A DNA stretch of 64,000 bases, taken from assembly GCA_016705685.1 (NCBI GenBank), contig JADJLB010000001.1, positions 372,001-436,000 of the forward strand, read 5' to 3'. Below, piece after piece: positions 53,621 through 63,617 of this stretch. Positions within the stretch are counted from its first letter, which is position 1. Each line of letters begins with the position of its first letter. The notes under the pieces were generated by a model. The model made no database searches. It worked only from the letters and a program-made list of their open reading frames with translations, and was not told where the DNA came from. The position numbers were made by a program, and so were the translations under genes. The stretch comes from Propionivibrio sp. (lineage in GTDB: Bacteria; Pseudomonadota; Gammaproteobacteria; Burkholderiales; Rhodocyclaceae).

Positions 53621-54973
53621 ATGTCGCGCACTCTTCGGGTGCGCAAGGCGACAACGCCAACCGCCGCCGGCGCTGTGACCCCTTCGCGTCCAGCAACGCC
53701 AGTTCCAAAGACATTGGCATCCGATTCGCTGGGCTGGAGTCTGGTTCTGGCGGCGCGGGTATTGGCCGAGGTTCAGGGAAAGGGCAGGAGTTTGAACGAT
53801 GCCTTGCTCCTGCTCGCCGACCAGCCTCCACATGCCCGTGCCGCGGCGCAGGATGTGGCTTATGGCGTATTGCGCCGGTACGGCTGCGGCGAATTCATCC
53901 TCGGGCGTTTGATGTCCAAACCCCTGACGCATAAAGAAACACTGGCGCTGTTGCTGGGCGCACTGTACCGTCTGGAAACGCGCTCCGATTCAACGCCGAT
54001 GATTGTCGATCAGGCAGTCGCTGCCGCCGGCGAGCTGGCTGGCGACGTTTTCAAGCGCCTGGTCAATGGCGTTCTGCGCAATTATCTGCGGCAGCGCGAC
54101 GCGCTTCTCGCGGCGCTGGCGCTTGACGAAGAAGCGAGCCACCAGCACCCCCGCTGGTGGCTCGCGCGTTTGCGTCGCGCCTACCGTGACCAATGGCCGT
54201 CGATCGTTGCTGCCGGCAATGCCTCGCCACCGATGACCCTGCGCGTCAATCAGCGCCGTATCACCGTGCCTGACTATCGCGCTCGGCTGGATGCGGCCGG
54301 GATTTTAACCCGGCCCGTGGGCCGCCACGGTTTGCTGCTGCAAGAGCCCTTGGCGGTTGTTGCCTTGCCGGGCTTTGGCGATGGATTGGTCTCGGTCCAG
54401 GATGCAGGCGCCCAACGTGCCGCCGAATTGCTCGATCCGGCGCCCGGTTCACGTGTTCTTGACGCCTGCGCAGCACCCGGCGGAAAGACTGCGCACCTGC
54501 TCGAATCGGCGACGCTCGATCTGGTCGCGCTCGATATCGACGCCGAACGGACCCAACGCATCCAGGCAAATCTGCAGCGACTCGGCCTGACGGCGACGGT
54601 GATCACCGCCGACTGCACCGCCGCCGCCCGCTGGTGGGACAATCGGCCTTTTGATGCCATCCTGGCCGACGTGCCCTGCTCGGGTTCCGGCGTGGTGCGT
54701 CGCCATCCTGACATCAAGACCTTGCGCCGCGAAAGCGATATTCGGCGTTTTGCCCACCATCAGGCTGCCATTCTCGATGCCCTCTGGCCTTTGCTGAAGC
54801 CCGGCGGTAAGCTGTTGTACGCAACGTGTTCGGTTTTTCCGGAAGAAAATGCCGCACAGATCGATGCTTTTCTCGTTCGTCATTCCGCTGTCGAATGCTT
54901 GCTTGAAGAGCAACTGTTGCCTCAGGACGAAAACGACGGTTTCTATTATGCGTTGTTGCGCAAAACGGTTTGA
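53621..54973 (+). CDS. rsmB: 16S rRNA (cytosine967-C5)-methyltransferase RsmB
   Basis: 450-aa SAM enzyme. The NusB-like N-domain (DALLLLADQPPHARAAAQDVAYGVLRRY; KRLVNGVLRNYLRQRDAL) precedes the catalytic domain: SAM motif VLDACAAPGGKTAHLLE, DVPCSGSGVVRRHPDIK with the first Cys and YATCSVFPEENAAQI with the second. The N-terminal ~40 residues are a low-complexity Thr/Ala/Pro stretch. Start ATG 53621 is a choice; TTG 53591 is possible. First gene of rsmB-DUF4390-ntrY-ntrX. Confidence 0.92.
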   Translation: MSRTLRVRKATTPTAAGAVTPSRPATPVPKTLASDSLGWSLVLAARVLAEVQGKGRSLNDALLLLADQPPHARAAAQDVAYGVLRRYGCGEFILGRLMSKPLTHKETLALLLGALYRLETRSDSTPMIVDQAVAAAGELAGDVFKRLVNGVLRNYLRQRDALLAALALDEEASHQHPRWWLARLRRAYRDQWPSIVAAGNASPPMTLRVNQRRITVPDYRARLDAAGILTRPVGRHGLLLQEPLAVVALPGFGDGLVSVQDAGAQRAAELLDPAPGSRVLDACAAPGGKTAHLLESATLDLVALDIDAERTQRIQANLQRLGLTATVITADCTAAARWWDNRPFDAILADVPCSGSGVVRRHPDIKTLRRESDIRRFAHHQAAILDALWPLLKPGGKLLYATCSVFPEENAAQIDAFLVRHSAVECLLEEQLLPQDENDGFYYALLRKTV

Positions 54974-55676
54974 ATCGCTTATCTGCGGAGCGGCTTTACT
55001 GCTGTTCGCGCTCACGGCGCAGGCCGCGGAGATCAGCATCCGCAGCCCACAGCTTGTGGCGAATGACGATGGATACAGCCTGTCGGCCGACTTCAATATT
55101 AACTTCAACACGCGCCTTGAAGAAGCCGTCAACCGAGGAATCGTCCTTTACTTCGCTGCCGAATTCGAGCTGACCCGGTCGCGCTGGTACTGGTTCGACG
55201 AACAAATCCTTCGGCGCAGCAAGACGTTCCGGCTGTCCTATCACGCGCTGACACGCCAGTATCGCTTGTCCACCGGCGCCAGTTCCCTGCACCAGAGCTA
55301 TGCTTCATTGGATGAAGCACTGAGCGTCATGTCGCATGTGCGCAACTGGCAGGTGCTTGAAAAGGATGAAGTCAAGCCAGGCCAACCCTATCTGGCCAGT
55401 CTGCGTTTTCGACTGGATCTGACGCAAATGCCCAAGACCTTTCAGGTCAGCGCGCTGGCCAACAGGGACTGGAATCTCTCGTCCGACTGGTTGGGCTGGA
55501 ACTTTACGCCCACGGAACTTAGGCACGAACCTTCGGCAGTAGCCCCAACGCCAGCCATCCCGACCGCACCGGCACCGGCACCGGCAGCACCGAATGCTCA
55601 ACCGCTTCAGCCCGCGCCGCAATCGCCAGGCGCAGCGCCGTCGGTGGGCGCGCCCACCACGGGTGACGGCAAATGA
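54948..55676 (+). CDS. DUF4390 exported protein
   Basis: 242-aa protein overlapping rsmB by 26 bp. Residues ~10-25 form a signal peptide (LICGAALLLFALTAQA) and the mature part starts EISIRSPQLVANDDGYSLSADF. RSRWYWFDEQI, FRLSYHALTRQYRLS and DWNLSSDWLGWNF mark the DUF4390 family. The tail is Pro/Ala-rich (APAPAAPNAQPLQPAPQ). Function unknown; the gene is regularly found between rsmB and ntrY in betaproteobacteria. The 4-bp overlap with ntrY suggests a role linked to that sensor. Confidence 0.85.
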   Translation: MRCCAKRFESLICGAALLLFALTAQAAEISIRSPQLVANDDGYSLSADFNINFNTRLEEAVNRGIVLYFAAEFELTRSRWYWFDEQILRRSKTFRLSYHALTRQYRLSTGASSLHQSYASLDEALSVMSHVRNWQVLEKDEVKPGQPYLASLRFRLDLTQMPKTFQVSALANRDWNLSSDWLGWNFTPTELRHEPSAVAPTPAIPTAPAPAPAAPNAQPLQPAPQSPGAAPSVGAPTTGDGK

Positions 55677-57826
55677 AGAACCTCATCATCGTGGCCGCTT
55701 CATTTGGCGGCATCCTGCTTTTTCTGCTGGCTTCGGCGAGCGCCAACACGGCGATGTTTGCCAGTAATTATCCGTGGCTGCTCGGACTCAACGCGATTGT
55801 CGCTCTGTCGCTGTTTGCCCTGATCGTCTGGCAGGTGCGCGACCTGTGGCGCGAACATCAAACCAAGGTTTTCGGCTCGCGGCTCAAGCTGCGCCTGATG
55901 CTGATGTTCGGACTCATGGCCGTGTTGCCCGGCGTGCTGATTTATGCCGTATCGGTACAGTTCGTCACCAAGAGCATTGAGACGTGGTTCGACGTGCGCG
56001 TTGAGAAAGCGCTTGAATCCGGGCTCAATCTCGGCCGCAGCGCTCTCGACTCGCTGCTTGACGATCTTGCCGAGAAGGGTCGTGTCATGGCCCTCGACCT
56101 GAGCAACCAGAGTGAAGCCCAGCGCCGGCTGGCGCTCAGCCGCTTGCGCGAGCAGACCGGCGTGCAGTTCGCCGCCCTATTCACTACCAGCGGCCAGTTG
56201 CTGGCAACGGCCACCAGCGATCTGGGAACGTTCATGCCGATGCAGCCGACACAAGATCAGTTGCGCCAGGCCAAGTTCGGCCGAGGCTATCGACAAATTG
56301 AAAGCTCCAACGGCAACGACCTGATGCTACGTGTTCTGGTTGCCGTCGCCCCGGTGGGCCTGGGTATGGAAACGCGCATCCTGCAGTTGACCCAGCCCGT
56401 ACCGCCGACCCTGGCGCTTAATGCCGACCGCGTACAAGAAGTATATCGCGACTATCAGGAACTATCGCTCGGCCGTCAGGGACTGACCCGCATCTATGCC
56501 ATGACGCTGACCCTGACCGTACTGCTGGCGCTGTTTACAGCGATCGCCATGGCCTTCGTCCTGGCGCGCAGGCTTTCGGCACCGTTATCCATTCTGGCTG
56601 AAGGAACTCAGGCCGTAGCGGCAGGCGACTTCACGCCGCGTCAGGCAATCTACAGTCGCGACGAACTCGGCGTGCTGACTCAATCCTTCAGCCAGATGAC
56701 GCGACAACTCGACGACGCGCGACGCGATACCGAACGCCATCGCAGCGCAGTCGAATCGGCGCGCGCCTACCTGGAATCGATATTGGCCAATTTGTCGGCG
56801 GGTGTGCTGGTTTTCGACCGCCGCTTCGTCCTGCGCACCGCCAATGAAGGGGCGAAAACCATCCTTGACGACCCGTTTAACGACCTCCTGGGTGAGACGG
56901 TGGATGCCTGGTCGCGCGAGCAGGTTCTGGGCAGCGCGATTCGCGATGCCTTTGCCGAGCACGGTAGCAAGGAATGGCAGACCCAGATCGAGCTTGATCG
57001 CCCCGAAGGTCTGCCACAAATCCTGTTGTTGCGTGGAACCCAACTGCCGGAAGGGACGAGCGGCGGATATGTCGTGGTCTTTGACGATGTGACCCGCTTG
57101 GTGGCCGCTCAGCGCAGTGCCGCCTGGGGCGAAGTGGCGCGGCGTCTGGCCCATGAAATCAAGAACCCGCTGACCCCGATCCAGCTTTCGGCCGAACGGA
57201 TGCAACTCAAGCTGGCCGACAAGTTGAATGCCACCGACGCCGAAATGCTCAACCGTTCAACGCAGATGATCATCAATCAGGTGCAGGCCATGAAGCGCAT
57301 GGTCAATGAATTTTCCGCCTACGCCCGCATGCCGGCACCCGAGCTTGGACGTGTCGACCTGAATGCGTTCATCGGTGAATTGCTTGGTCTGTACGAAACG
57401 TCACAGGCCCGGATCCGGGTCGAGCTCGCGGCGGACCTTCCGGACGTATGGGGCGATGCGAGCCAGTTGCGGCAGATCATTCACAATCTCCTGCGCAATG
57501 CCCAGGATGCGCAGGAGAATGTGGACGAAGCGCAAATCGGTGTCAGTACGCACCTCGTCGATCATATGGCCGAATTGGTCGTCACCGATAGCGGCCCGGG
57601 TTTCCCGCCCGAAATCATGGCGCGGGTTTTCGAGCCCTACGTGACGACCAAATCGGGAGGTACCGGTCTCGGTCTGGCCATCGTCAAAAAAATTGTCGAC
57701 GAGCATCAGGGGCGCATCAGAATACGAAACCGTCAGCCGAATGGCGCCGAAGTCAGTATCCTCTTACCCTTGGCGGAGCCACTGATACCGAAATCAGGCA
57801 CTGCCGATACAAATGACGAAAGTTGA
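55673..57826 (+). CDS. ntrY: NtrY-like sensor histidine kinase
   Basis: 717-aa membrane kinase. N-terminal transmembrane segments (IIVAASFGGILLFLLASA, LLGLNAIVALSLFALIVW, MLMFGLMAVLPGVLIYAV) with a periplasmic region, then a further helix (VLLALFTAIAMAFVLAR), HAMP and PAS domains, HisKA with RLAHEIKNPLTPIQLSAERM, and ATPase boxes NLLRNAQDA, DSGPGFPPE and GGTGLGLAI. This is the NtrY layout. Substrate signals may include nitrogen, redox or respiration. It overlaps the previous gene by 4 bp and ends 2 bp before the ntrX ATG. Confidence 0.92.
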   Translation: MKNLIIVAASFGGILLFLLASASANTAMFASNYPWLLGLNAIVALSLFALIVWQVRDLWREHQTKVFGSRLKLRLMLMFGLMAVLPGVLIYAVSVQFVTKSIETWFDVRVEKALESGLNLGRSALDSLLDDLAEKGRVMALDLSNQSEAQRRLALSRLREQTGVQFAALFTTSGQLLATATSDLGTFMPMQPTQDQLRQAKFGRGYRQIESSNGNDLMLRVLVAVAPVGLGMETRILQLTQPVPPTLALNADRVQEVYRDYQELSLGRQGLTRIYAMTLTLTVLLALFTAIAMAFVLARRLSAPLSILAEGTQAVAAGDFTPRQAIYSRDELGVLTQSFSQMTRQLDDARRDTERHRSAVESARAYLESILANLSAGVLVFDRRFVLRTANEGAKTILDDPFNDLLGETVDAWSREQVLGSAIRDAFAEHGSKEWQTQIELDRPEGLPQILLLRGTQLPEGTSGGYVVVFDDVTRLVAAQRSAAWGEVARRLAHEIKNPLTPIQLSAERMQLKLADKLNATDAEMLNRSTQMIINQVQAMKRMVNEFSAYARMPAPELGRVDLNAFIGELLGLYETSQARIRVELAADLPDVWGDASQLRQIIHNLLRNAQDAQENVDEAQIGVSTHLVDHMAELVVTDSGPGFPPEIMARVFEPYVTTKSGGTGLGLAIVKKIVDEHQGRIRIRNRQPNGAEVSILLPLAEPLIPKSGTADTNDES

Positions 57827-57828
57827 TC

Positions 57829-59088
57829 ATGGCGCAAATATTGGTTGTTGACGACGAAATGGGCATCCGCGAGTTACTCGCGGAAATTCTTTGCGATGAA
57901 GGGCATACCGTGTCGCTCGCCGAGAATGCGGCGGCAGCGCGCAGACACCGCAGCGAAAAACGTCCGGATCTGGTCCTGCTCGATATCTGGATGCCCGATA
58001 CGGATGGCATTTCCTTGCTGAAGGAATGGTCGGCGGCCGGCTTGCTGACCATGCCGGTAGTCATGATGTCCGGTCACGGAACGATCGACTCTGCCGTTGA
58101 GGCGACGCGCGTCGGCGCCATCGATTTCCTGGAGAAGCCGATCGCCCTGCAAAAACTCCTGGTTACCGTGAAGAAGGCGCTCAAGCACGATGTCTCGCCG
58201 CATCTGCCTCCGCTGACGCTCGATGCGTTTTCGCGTTCGCCGCTCCTCAAGGATCTGAAGAAACGACTCGAACAAACAGCCGCCAAGACACCGGTGCTCC
58301 TCCTCAAGAACGCTTCCGGCAACATCGCCGAGATCTGCGCACGCACCTTGCATACCCCCAAGACACCCTGGCTCGATCTCTCGGCGTCCAGCGAACCGCT
58401 GACCCAGGAGATGCTTGAAAATTCAGCCGGTGGCATCCTGTTTCTCGCCGACCTGAGTGTGCTGGGAAAGCTTCAGCAGAAAAACCTGGTTTATGCGCTG
58501 GAACGGCTCGAACGATACAACCTCCAACTGGTTGTCGCCTCGGCTCGCTCGCTGTCGACGCTCACTGAAAGCGGGTGGGATCCCGTTCTGGTGACGCGCC
58601 TTGGCGAAGTCTGGGTGTCTCTGCCCCAGCTCGCGGGACATGCCGACGATGTGCCGGAAATTGCCACACTGGTGCTGTCGCACCTGATCGCGCGCAACGA
58701 GGTCCCGGCGCGAAATTTTTCCAGCGGCGCGCTGAACGCCTTGCGCCTGCATCACTGGCAGGGTGAATGGACCGAGTTGCTGACGACGATCAAGAATCTT
58801 GCCCTGTCGGCGCTGGAAGACGATATTTCGGTCGATGACGTCGAAACCATTCTGCTGCACGATGTCCAGGATGCCCCCAAAGCTCCGCCAGCGCTGCCTT
58901 TGTTCAATCAACCCCTGCGCGAGGCGCGTGAGGCCTTCGAGCGGCTTTACTTCGAGCATTATCTGAAAAGCGAGCACGGAAACATGGCGCGTATCGCCGA
59001 CAAGACCGGCCTCGAACGCACCCATCTGTATCGCAAGTTGAAGCAACTTGGCTTGAACCTCGGCCGGCGCAACGAAGAGCCGGAATGA
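57829..59088 (+). CDS. ntrX: NtrX-like response regulator with degenerate AAA+ domain
   Basis: 419-aa partner of NtrY. The receiver is intact (ILVVDDEMGIRE, LVLLDIWMPDTDG, MMSGHGTIDSAV, FLEKP), and the C-terminal Fis-type HTH is intact (GNMARIADKTGLERTHLYRKL). The central domain aligns in length to a sigma54-interacting AAA+ domain but lacks Walker A (where G-x4-GKE is expected the sequence is LLLKNASGNIAEICA) and GAFTGA; LENSAGGILFLADL preserves the Walker B region in part. It can hardly remodel sigma54 and probably works as a plain DNA-binding regulator. Confidence 0.88.
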   Translation: MAQILVVDDEMGIRELLAEILCDEGHTVSLAENAAAARRHRSEKRPDLVLLDIWMPDTDGISLLKEWSAAGLLTMPVVMMSGHGTIDSAVEATRVGAIDFLEKPIALQKLLVTVKKALKHDVSPHLPPLTLDAFSRSPLLKDLKKRLEQTAAKTPVLLLKNASGNIAEICARTLHTPKTPWLDLSASSEPLTQEMLENSAGGILFLADLSVLGKLQQKNLVYALERLERYNLQLVVASARSLSTLTESGWDPVLVTRLGEVWVSLPQLAGHADDVPEIATLVLSHLIARNEVPARNFSSGALNALRLHHWQGEWTELLTTIKNLALSALEDDISVDDVETILLHDVQDAPKAPPALPLFNQPLREAREAFERLYFEHYLKSEHGNMARIADKTGLERTHLYRKLKQLGLNLGRRNEEPE

Positions 59089-59122
59089 GCCCGGCCGACA
59101 GTGCTTCCGGGGTAGGGTAGGC

Positions 59123-60553
59123 ATGCGGATTATCATCCTCGGCGCGGGTCAGGTCGGCAGCAGCATCGCCCAGATTCTCGTTGCCGAGAACAACGACATT
59201 ACGGTCGTTGATATCGATCGCCAGCGCCTTGAATATCTGCAGACGCGGCTTGATTTGCGCACCTTGGCCGGAGACGCTGTCCTGCCTTCCATCCTGCAAG
59301 AGGCCGGTTTGGCCGACGCCGATATGCTGATCGCCGTGACGCGAAGCGACCAGACCAATCTCATCGCCTGCAAGCTGGCGCACACTTTGTTCAACGTTCC
59401 GATGCGAATCGCCCGCCTTCGTTCGGCGGAATTTTCGGAAAATCCCGTGCTGCTGTCCGAAGCCAACTTCGCCGTCAGTTATACCTTGCGCCCCGAGCAG
59501 GTCGTTACCGACTATCTGGTTAAACTGGTGGAGTTTCCGGAAGCGCTGCAGGTGCTGTATTTTGCCAATGACCGCGTCGCGCTGGTGGCCGTTAAAGCTT
59601 ACCCTGGGGGCTTGATGGTCGGCAGACCGATCAGGGAAATGCGCGATCACCTCGGCGACAATGTCGATGCCCGGATCTCGGCCGTCTTCCGGCACGATCA
59701 TGCCGTCAAACCCACTGGGGATACGGTCATCGAAGCGGGTGACGAAGTCTTTATCCTGGCAGCGGATGAGCATATCCGCCGAGTCATGATCGAAATGCGC
59801 CGGATGACGACGCCGGTAAAGCGCGTCATCATTGCCGGCGGCGGTAACATCGGCCTGCGCGTTGCCCAAATGCTCGATGGAAAATGCATGGTCAAGGTCA
59901 TCGAGCGCGATTCGGCGCGCGCGCAGACGATCGCCAGTCAGATCGGGGACGGCCTGGTCCTGCTTGGCGACGCCACCGACGAGGAGTTGCTGCAGCAGGA
60001 ATCGATCAACGAAACGGATCTTTTCCTCGCGCTGACCAACGACGACGAAGACAATATCATGGCGGCTTCGCTGGCCAAGAGCATGGGGTGCACGCGGGTG
60101 CTGGCGCTGATCAACCGGCGGGCTTATGCCGATCTCGTCATGGGCGGCCCGATCGACATCGCCCTATCCCCGGCGCTGGTTTCCATCGGCGACCTGCTCA
60201 CCCACGTTCGCCGTGGCTTCGTGGCCAAGGTGCATAGCCTGCGGCGCGGCGCGGCCGAGGCCATCGAGCTGATCGTGCATGGCGACGAGAAAAACTCTCG
60301 TGTCGTCGGCCGGCGGGTTGGCGATCTGCCGGTGATCCAAGGCGCGACGCTTGTGGCGATCGTTCGCGACTTCGACAAACTTGAGGATATTGCCTACGAG
60401 GGCATGGTCAAGATCAAGAAAAAGGGGCATGTGGTCATTGCCCACAAGGACGAAGTCATCAAGACCGCCGATCACGTTATTGTTTTTTGTCTCAGCACCA
60501 AGGTGATCAAGAAAGTCGAGCAGCTTTTTCAGGTTGCCGCGAGCTTCCTGTGA
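59123..60553 (+). CDS. trkA: Trk potassium uptake regulatory protein TrkA
   Basis: 476-aa cytoplasmic gating subunit with two tandem RCK units: Rossmann folds at ILGAGQVGSSIAQIL (residues ~4-18) and IIAGGGNIGLRVAQML (~235), each followed by a TrkA-C domain. Binds NAD(H) or ATP and controls TrkH. Stop TGA overlaps the GTG of trkH (GTGA), so translation is coupled. A 34-bp gap separates it from ntrX, so it probably belongs to the same transcript. Confidence 0.93.
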   Translation: MRIIILGAGQVGSSIAQILVAENNDITVVDIDRQRLEYLQTRLDLRTLAGDAVLPSILQEAGLADADMLIAVTRSDQTNLIACKLAHTLFNVPMRIARLRSAEFSENPVLLSEANFAVSYTLRPEQVVTDYLVKLVEFPEALQVLYFANDRVALVAVKAYPGGLMVGRPIREMRDHLGDNVDARISAVFRHDHAVKPTGDTVIEAGDEVFILAADEHIRRVMIEMRRMTTPVKRVIIAGGGNIGLRVAQMLDGKCMVKVIERDSARAQTIASQIGDGLVLLGDATDEELLQQESINETDLFLALTNDDEDNIMAASLAKSMGCTRVLALINRRAYADLVMGGPIDIALSPALVSIGDLLTHVRRGFVAKVHSLRRGAAEAIELIVHGDEKNSRVVGRRVGDLPVIQGATLVAIVRDFDKLEDIAYEGMVKIKKKGHVVIAHKDEVIKTADHVIVFCLSTKVIKKVEQLFQVAASFL

Positions 60554-62010
60554 GATACCGGCTGTTTCCGATTTTGCACGTCATGGGGATGATGCTCATC
60601 TTCTTTAGCGTGACCTACGCGATGCCGATTGTCACCAGCATAATCTACGACGATGGCGCGCTGTTTGAATTTGTCGACGCCCTGGCTTTTTGTTTATTGG
60701 TCGGCATCGGTTTATGGTGGCCCACTCGTCACTTCAAACGCGAATTGCAGCCGCGCGACGGTTTCCTGCTGGTCACGCTGGCCTGGATCATGATGGCCGG
60801 CATCGCCACCGCACCGTTGATGATGGCGATACCGAATCTGTCCTTCACCGACGCCTTTTTCGAGACCATGTCCGGGCTGACCACCACCGGGGCCACCGTG
60901 CTTGTCGGTCTTGAACATTTGCCGCCGTCAATCAACATCTGGCGGCATGAGCTGTGCTGGCTTGGCGGAATGGGAATCATCGTTCTGGCCGTCGCCATTC
61001 TGCCGCTCCTGGGTGTAGGCGGCATGCAGCTGTACAAAGCGGAAACGCCGGGACCGATGAAGGATTCCCGATTGACGCCCCGTATTGCGAGTACGGCCAA
61101 AGCACTCTGGCTGGTTTATTTCGGCATCACCGCAGCCTGCATCCTGTCGCTCAAGGCGGTGGGAATGAATTGGCTGGACGCCATCTGCCATGCCTTTGCC
61201 GCGCTATCCCTGGGCGGGTTTTCCACCTATGACGCAAGCATTGGCCAGTTCGATTCACCGGCCATCGAAGCCGTCCTGATCGTTTTCATGATGCTGGCCG
61301 GAATCAATTTCGCCACGCATTTTGTCGCCCTGCACGGCCGCACGCTCCGTGCCTACTGGAAGGATTACGAAGCGAAAGCCTTCGTTAGCCTGATCGTCGC
61401 AAGCACGCTGGTCTGCGCGACCTACCTGTCCGAAGTGGGGACCTACAAGGACTGGGGGACGGCGTTTCGTCATGTCGCCTTCAACCTGGTCTCGATTGCC
61501 ACCGATTGCGGATTCACCAGTGTCGACTACGACAAGTGGCCCGTTTTCGTACCGATGTGGATGTTGTTGCTGTCATGTTTTTCGGTCAGCTCCGGGTCGA
61601 CTGGGGGCGGCATCAAGATGATCCGCGCGCTGATTCTCAGTCAGCAGGCCTTGCGCGAATTGCAGAAGCTCATCCATCCGGCGATCGTCAATCCGATTCA
61701 TGTGGGCGGCTCGGCCATACCGCAAAATATCGCCGGCGCGGTCCTGGGGTTCATCTTTCTCTATGCGCTGACCGTTGGCGAGCTCACCTTTTTACTGATG
61801 GCCAGCGGCCTGGACTTCATCTCGTCGTTTACCGCGATTATTGCCTGTATCAACAATGCCGGACCGGGGCTGAATGTCATCGGTCCGGCGCAGAATTACG
61901 GGGTGCTCACCGATTTTCAGACTTGGGTTTGTTCGCTGGCCATGCTGGCCGGGCGGTTGGAAATTTTCACGCTTTTCGTGCTTTTTACGCCCTACTTCTG
62001 GCGTCGCTGA
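60550..62010 (+). CDS. trkH: Trk-type potassium channel subunit TrkH
   Basis: 486-aa K+ transporter with four M1-P-M2 repeats. The pore-loop glycines are visible: FETMSGLTTTGATV, ALSLGGFSTYDASIGQF, VSIATDCGFTSVDYDKW and ACINNAGPGLNVIGP. SSGSTGGGIKMIRALIL and the end ARTLFVLFTPYFWRR-like (IFTLFVLFTPYFWRR) agree. Start is GTG 60550, within the end of trkA. Works with TrkA at the inner membrane. Confidence 0.93.
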   Translation: MRYRLFPILHVMGMMLIFFSVTYAMPIVTSIIYDDGALFEFVDALAFCLLVGIGLWWPTRHFKRELQPRDGFLLVTLAWIMMAGIATAPLMMAIPNLSFTDAFFETMSGLTTTGATVLVGLEHLPPSINIWRHELCWLGGMGIIVLAVAILPLLGVGGMQLYKAETPGPMKDSRLTPRIASTAKALWLVYFGITAACILSLKAVGMNWLDAICHAFAALSLGGFSTYDASIGQFDSPAIEAVLIVFMMLAGINFATHFVALHGRTLRAYWKDYEAKAFVSLIVASTLVCATYLSEVGTYKDWGTAFRHVAFNLVSIATDCGFTSVDYDKWPVFVPMWMLLLSCFSVSSGSTGGGIKMIRALILSQQALRELQKLIHPAIVNPIHVGGSAIPQNIAGAVLGFIFLYALTVGELTFLLMASGLDFISSFTAIIACINNAGPGLNVIGPAQNYGVLTDFQTWVCSLAMLAGRLEIFTLFVLFTPYFWRR

Positions 62011-62121
62011 CCCGCAACCCGGTTTCCGCCCTGTATAACCGGTAGCGTCGTCATGGCGATCGCGGGATAATCGGACCCACCCAGCAGTTATCCCGCTTTC
62101 ACCCCTTCGACAGAGTTAAAC

Positions 62122-63195
62122 GTGACCCGACCCCGCAACGACACTTTCCTGCGCGCCATTCACCAGGAACCCACCGAATACACGCCGATCTGGCTGATGC
62201 GCCAGGCGGGTCGCTATCTTCCCGAATACTGTGAAACGCGCAAACGTGCCGGCAGTTTCCTGCAACTTTGCAAGAATCCGGCGCTGGCCTGCGAAGTAAC
62301 CCTGCAGCCGCTCGCCCGCTACGACCTTGATGCGGCCATTCTTTTCTCCGACATTCTCACGGTACCCGACGCCATGGGGCTCGGGCTCTATTTCACTGAA
62401 GGCGAAGGGCCGAAATTCGAACGTCCGCTTCGTCATGAGTGGGAGATACGCGACCTGACAGCGCCAGACCCCTTTGAGCACTTGCGCTACGTCATGGATG
62501 CCGTTGCGGAAATACGCCGCGCTCTGGACAACTCGCTGCCCTTGATTGGTTTTTCCGGCAGCCCCTACACGCTGGCCTGCTACATGATCGAAGGAGCGTC
62601 GAGCAGCGATTACCGGCATGTCAAGACCATGCTCTATGATCGGCCGGATCTGATGCACCGCATCCTGTCGGTTACCGCCGATGCGGTGATTGCCTATTTG
62701 AACGCCCAGATCGAATCCGGCGCTCAGGCCGTGATGATTTTCGACTCCTGGGGCGGCGGACTGTCGGCCGCAGCGTATCGCGAGTTTTCCTTGCAATACA
62801 TGCAGCGCATCGTCGCCGGTCTGATCAAGGTACACGATGGCGAACGCGTCCCCTCAATCGTTTTCACCAAGGGCGGGGGATTGTGGCTGGAATCGATCGC
62901 CGATTGCGGCTGTGACGCCGTCGGTCTCGATTGGACCATCGATATTGGCGAAGCGCGCCGCCGAGTCGGCCACAAGGTCGCCCTGCAAGGCAATATCGAT
63001 CCCAACGTTCTGTTTGCCGCGCCCGAAAAAATCGCGCTGGAGGCACAGAGAGTTCTCGACAGTTACGGTTCCATCAACACTGGCCACGTCTTTAACCTCG
63101 GTCATGGCATTTCGCAGTTCACATCTCCGGCACATGTCGCGACACTGGTCGAAACCGTACATCGTTACAGCAGAATTTTGCGTCAAAATAAGTGA
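62122..63195 (+). CDS. hemE: Uroporphyrinogen decarboxylase HemE
   Basis: 357-aa haem-pathway enzyme that removes four carboxyl groups from uroporphyrinogen III. The start [33 protein letters not shown] holds the catalytic Arg; [19 protein letters not shown] the Asp; [15 protein letters not shown] and [16 protein letters not shown] and the C-terminal NLGHGI follow. Start GTG 62122 (MTRPRNDT) is used. Haem and cobalamin paths share uroporphyrinogen III, but the two sets are not linked here. Confidence 0.95.
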   Translation: MTRPRNDTFLRAIHQEPTEYTPIWLMRQAGRYLPEYCETRKRAGSFLQLCKNPALACEVTLQPLARYDLDAAILFSDILTVPDAMGLGLYFTEGEGPKFERPLRHEWEIRDLTAPDPFEHLRYVMDAVAEIRRALDNSLPLIGFSGSPYTLACYMIEGASSSDYRHVKTMLYDRPDLMHRILSVTADAVIAYLNAQIESGAQAVMIFDSWGGGLSAAAYREFSLQYMQRIVAGLIKVHDGERVPSIVFTKGGGLWLESIADCGCDAVGLDWTIDIGEARRRVGHKVALQGNIDPNVLFAAPEKIALEAQRVLDSYGSINTGHVFNLGHGISQFTSPAHVATLVETVHRYSRILRQNK

Positions 63196-63218
63196 AAATT
63201 CCGAGAATTCGCCTTGAC

Positions 63219-63404
63219 TTATGCACAGAATCGATTTTACCGTCACAAATCGGAAATAAGTCCTTGCAAAATCAGAGACTTAATTCTATCTAATTGATTA
63301 ATAACAAAAAAATATATGCCTTTTTTTTCGGCAAAGTAAGAAACCGCCTTGCCCACAGGGAGATTGAGGGGTTATTGGTCGAATGCTCCACAGACTTATC
63401 CACA
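63219..63404. other. DnaA-box cluster with AT-rich segment between hemE and priA
   Basis: Two strong DnaA boxes occur: TTATGCACA (63219-63227) and TTATCCACA (63396-63404), with a third, one-mismatch site in inverse direction nearby (TGTGCACAA, 63410-63418). Between them the DNA is very AT-rich (about 63270-63340: TTAATTCTATC..., AATAACAAAAAAATATATG, a T8 run). This gap of 422 bp has no gene. It has the parts of a replication origin or a DnaA-regulated promoter; which one cannot be decided here. Confidence 0.5.
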
Positions 63405-63617
63405 GATTTTGTGCACAACAGCAAATACATTGAAGAGTTAAGGAGTTAGGCGGCTTTTGCAGATTCAGCGCGAGCTTTCCCGGGTAAGCTGAGCGCGGTC
63501 CGATTAGCATTTGGTAAAGTTTCTTTCAAGACGCGCATGGGCGTTGTGGAACCCGCTGAAATCAGCTATGCGAGACTGTTCCCGTATGAATTTCTTGAGG
63601 TCCATGGACAGGTCAGC

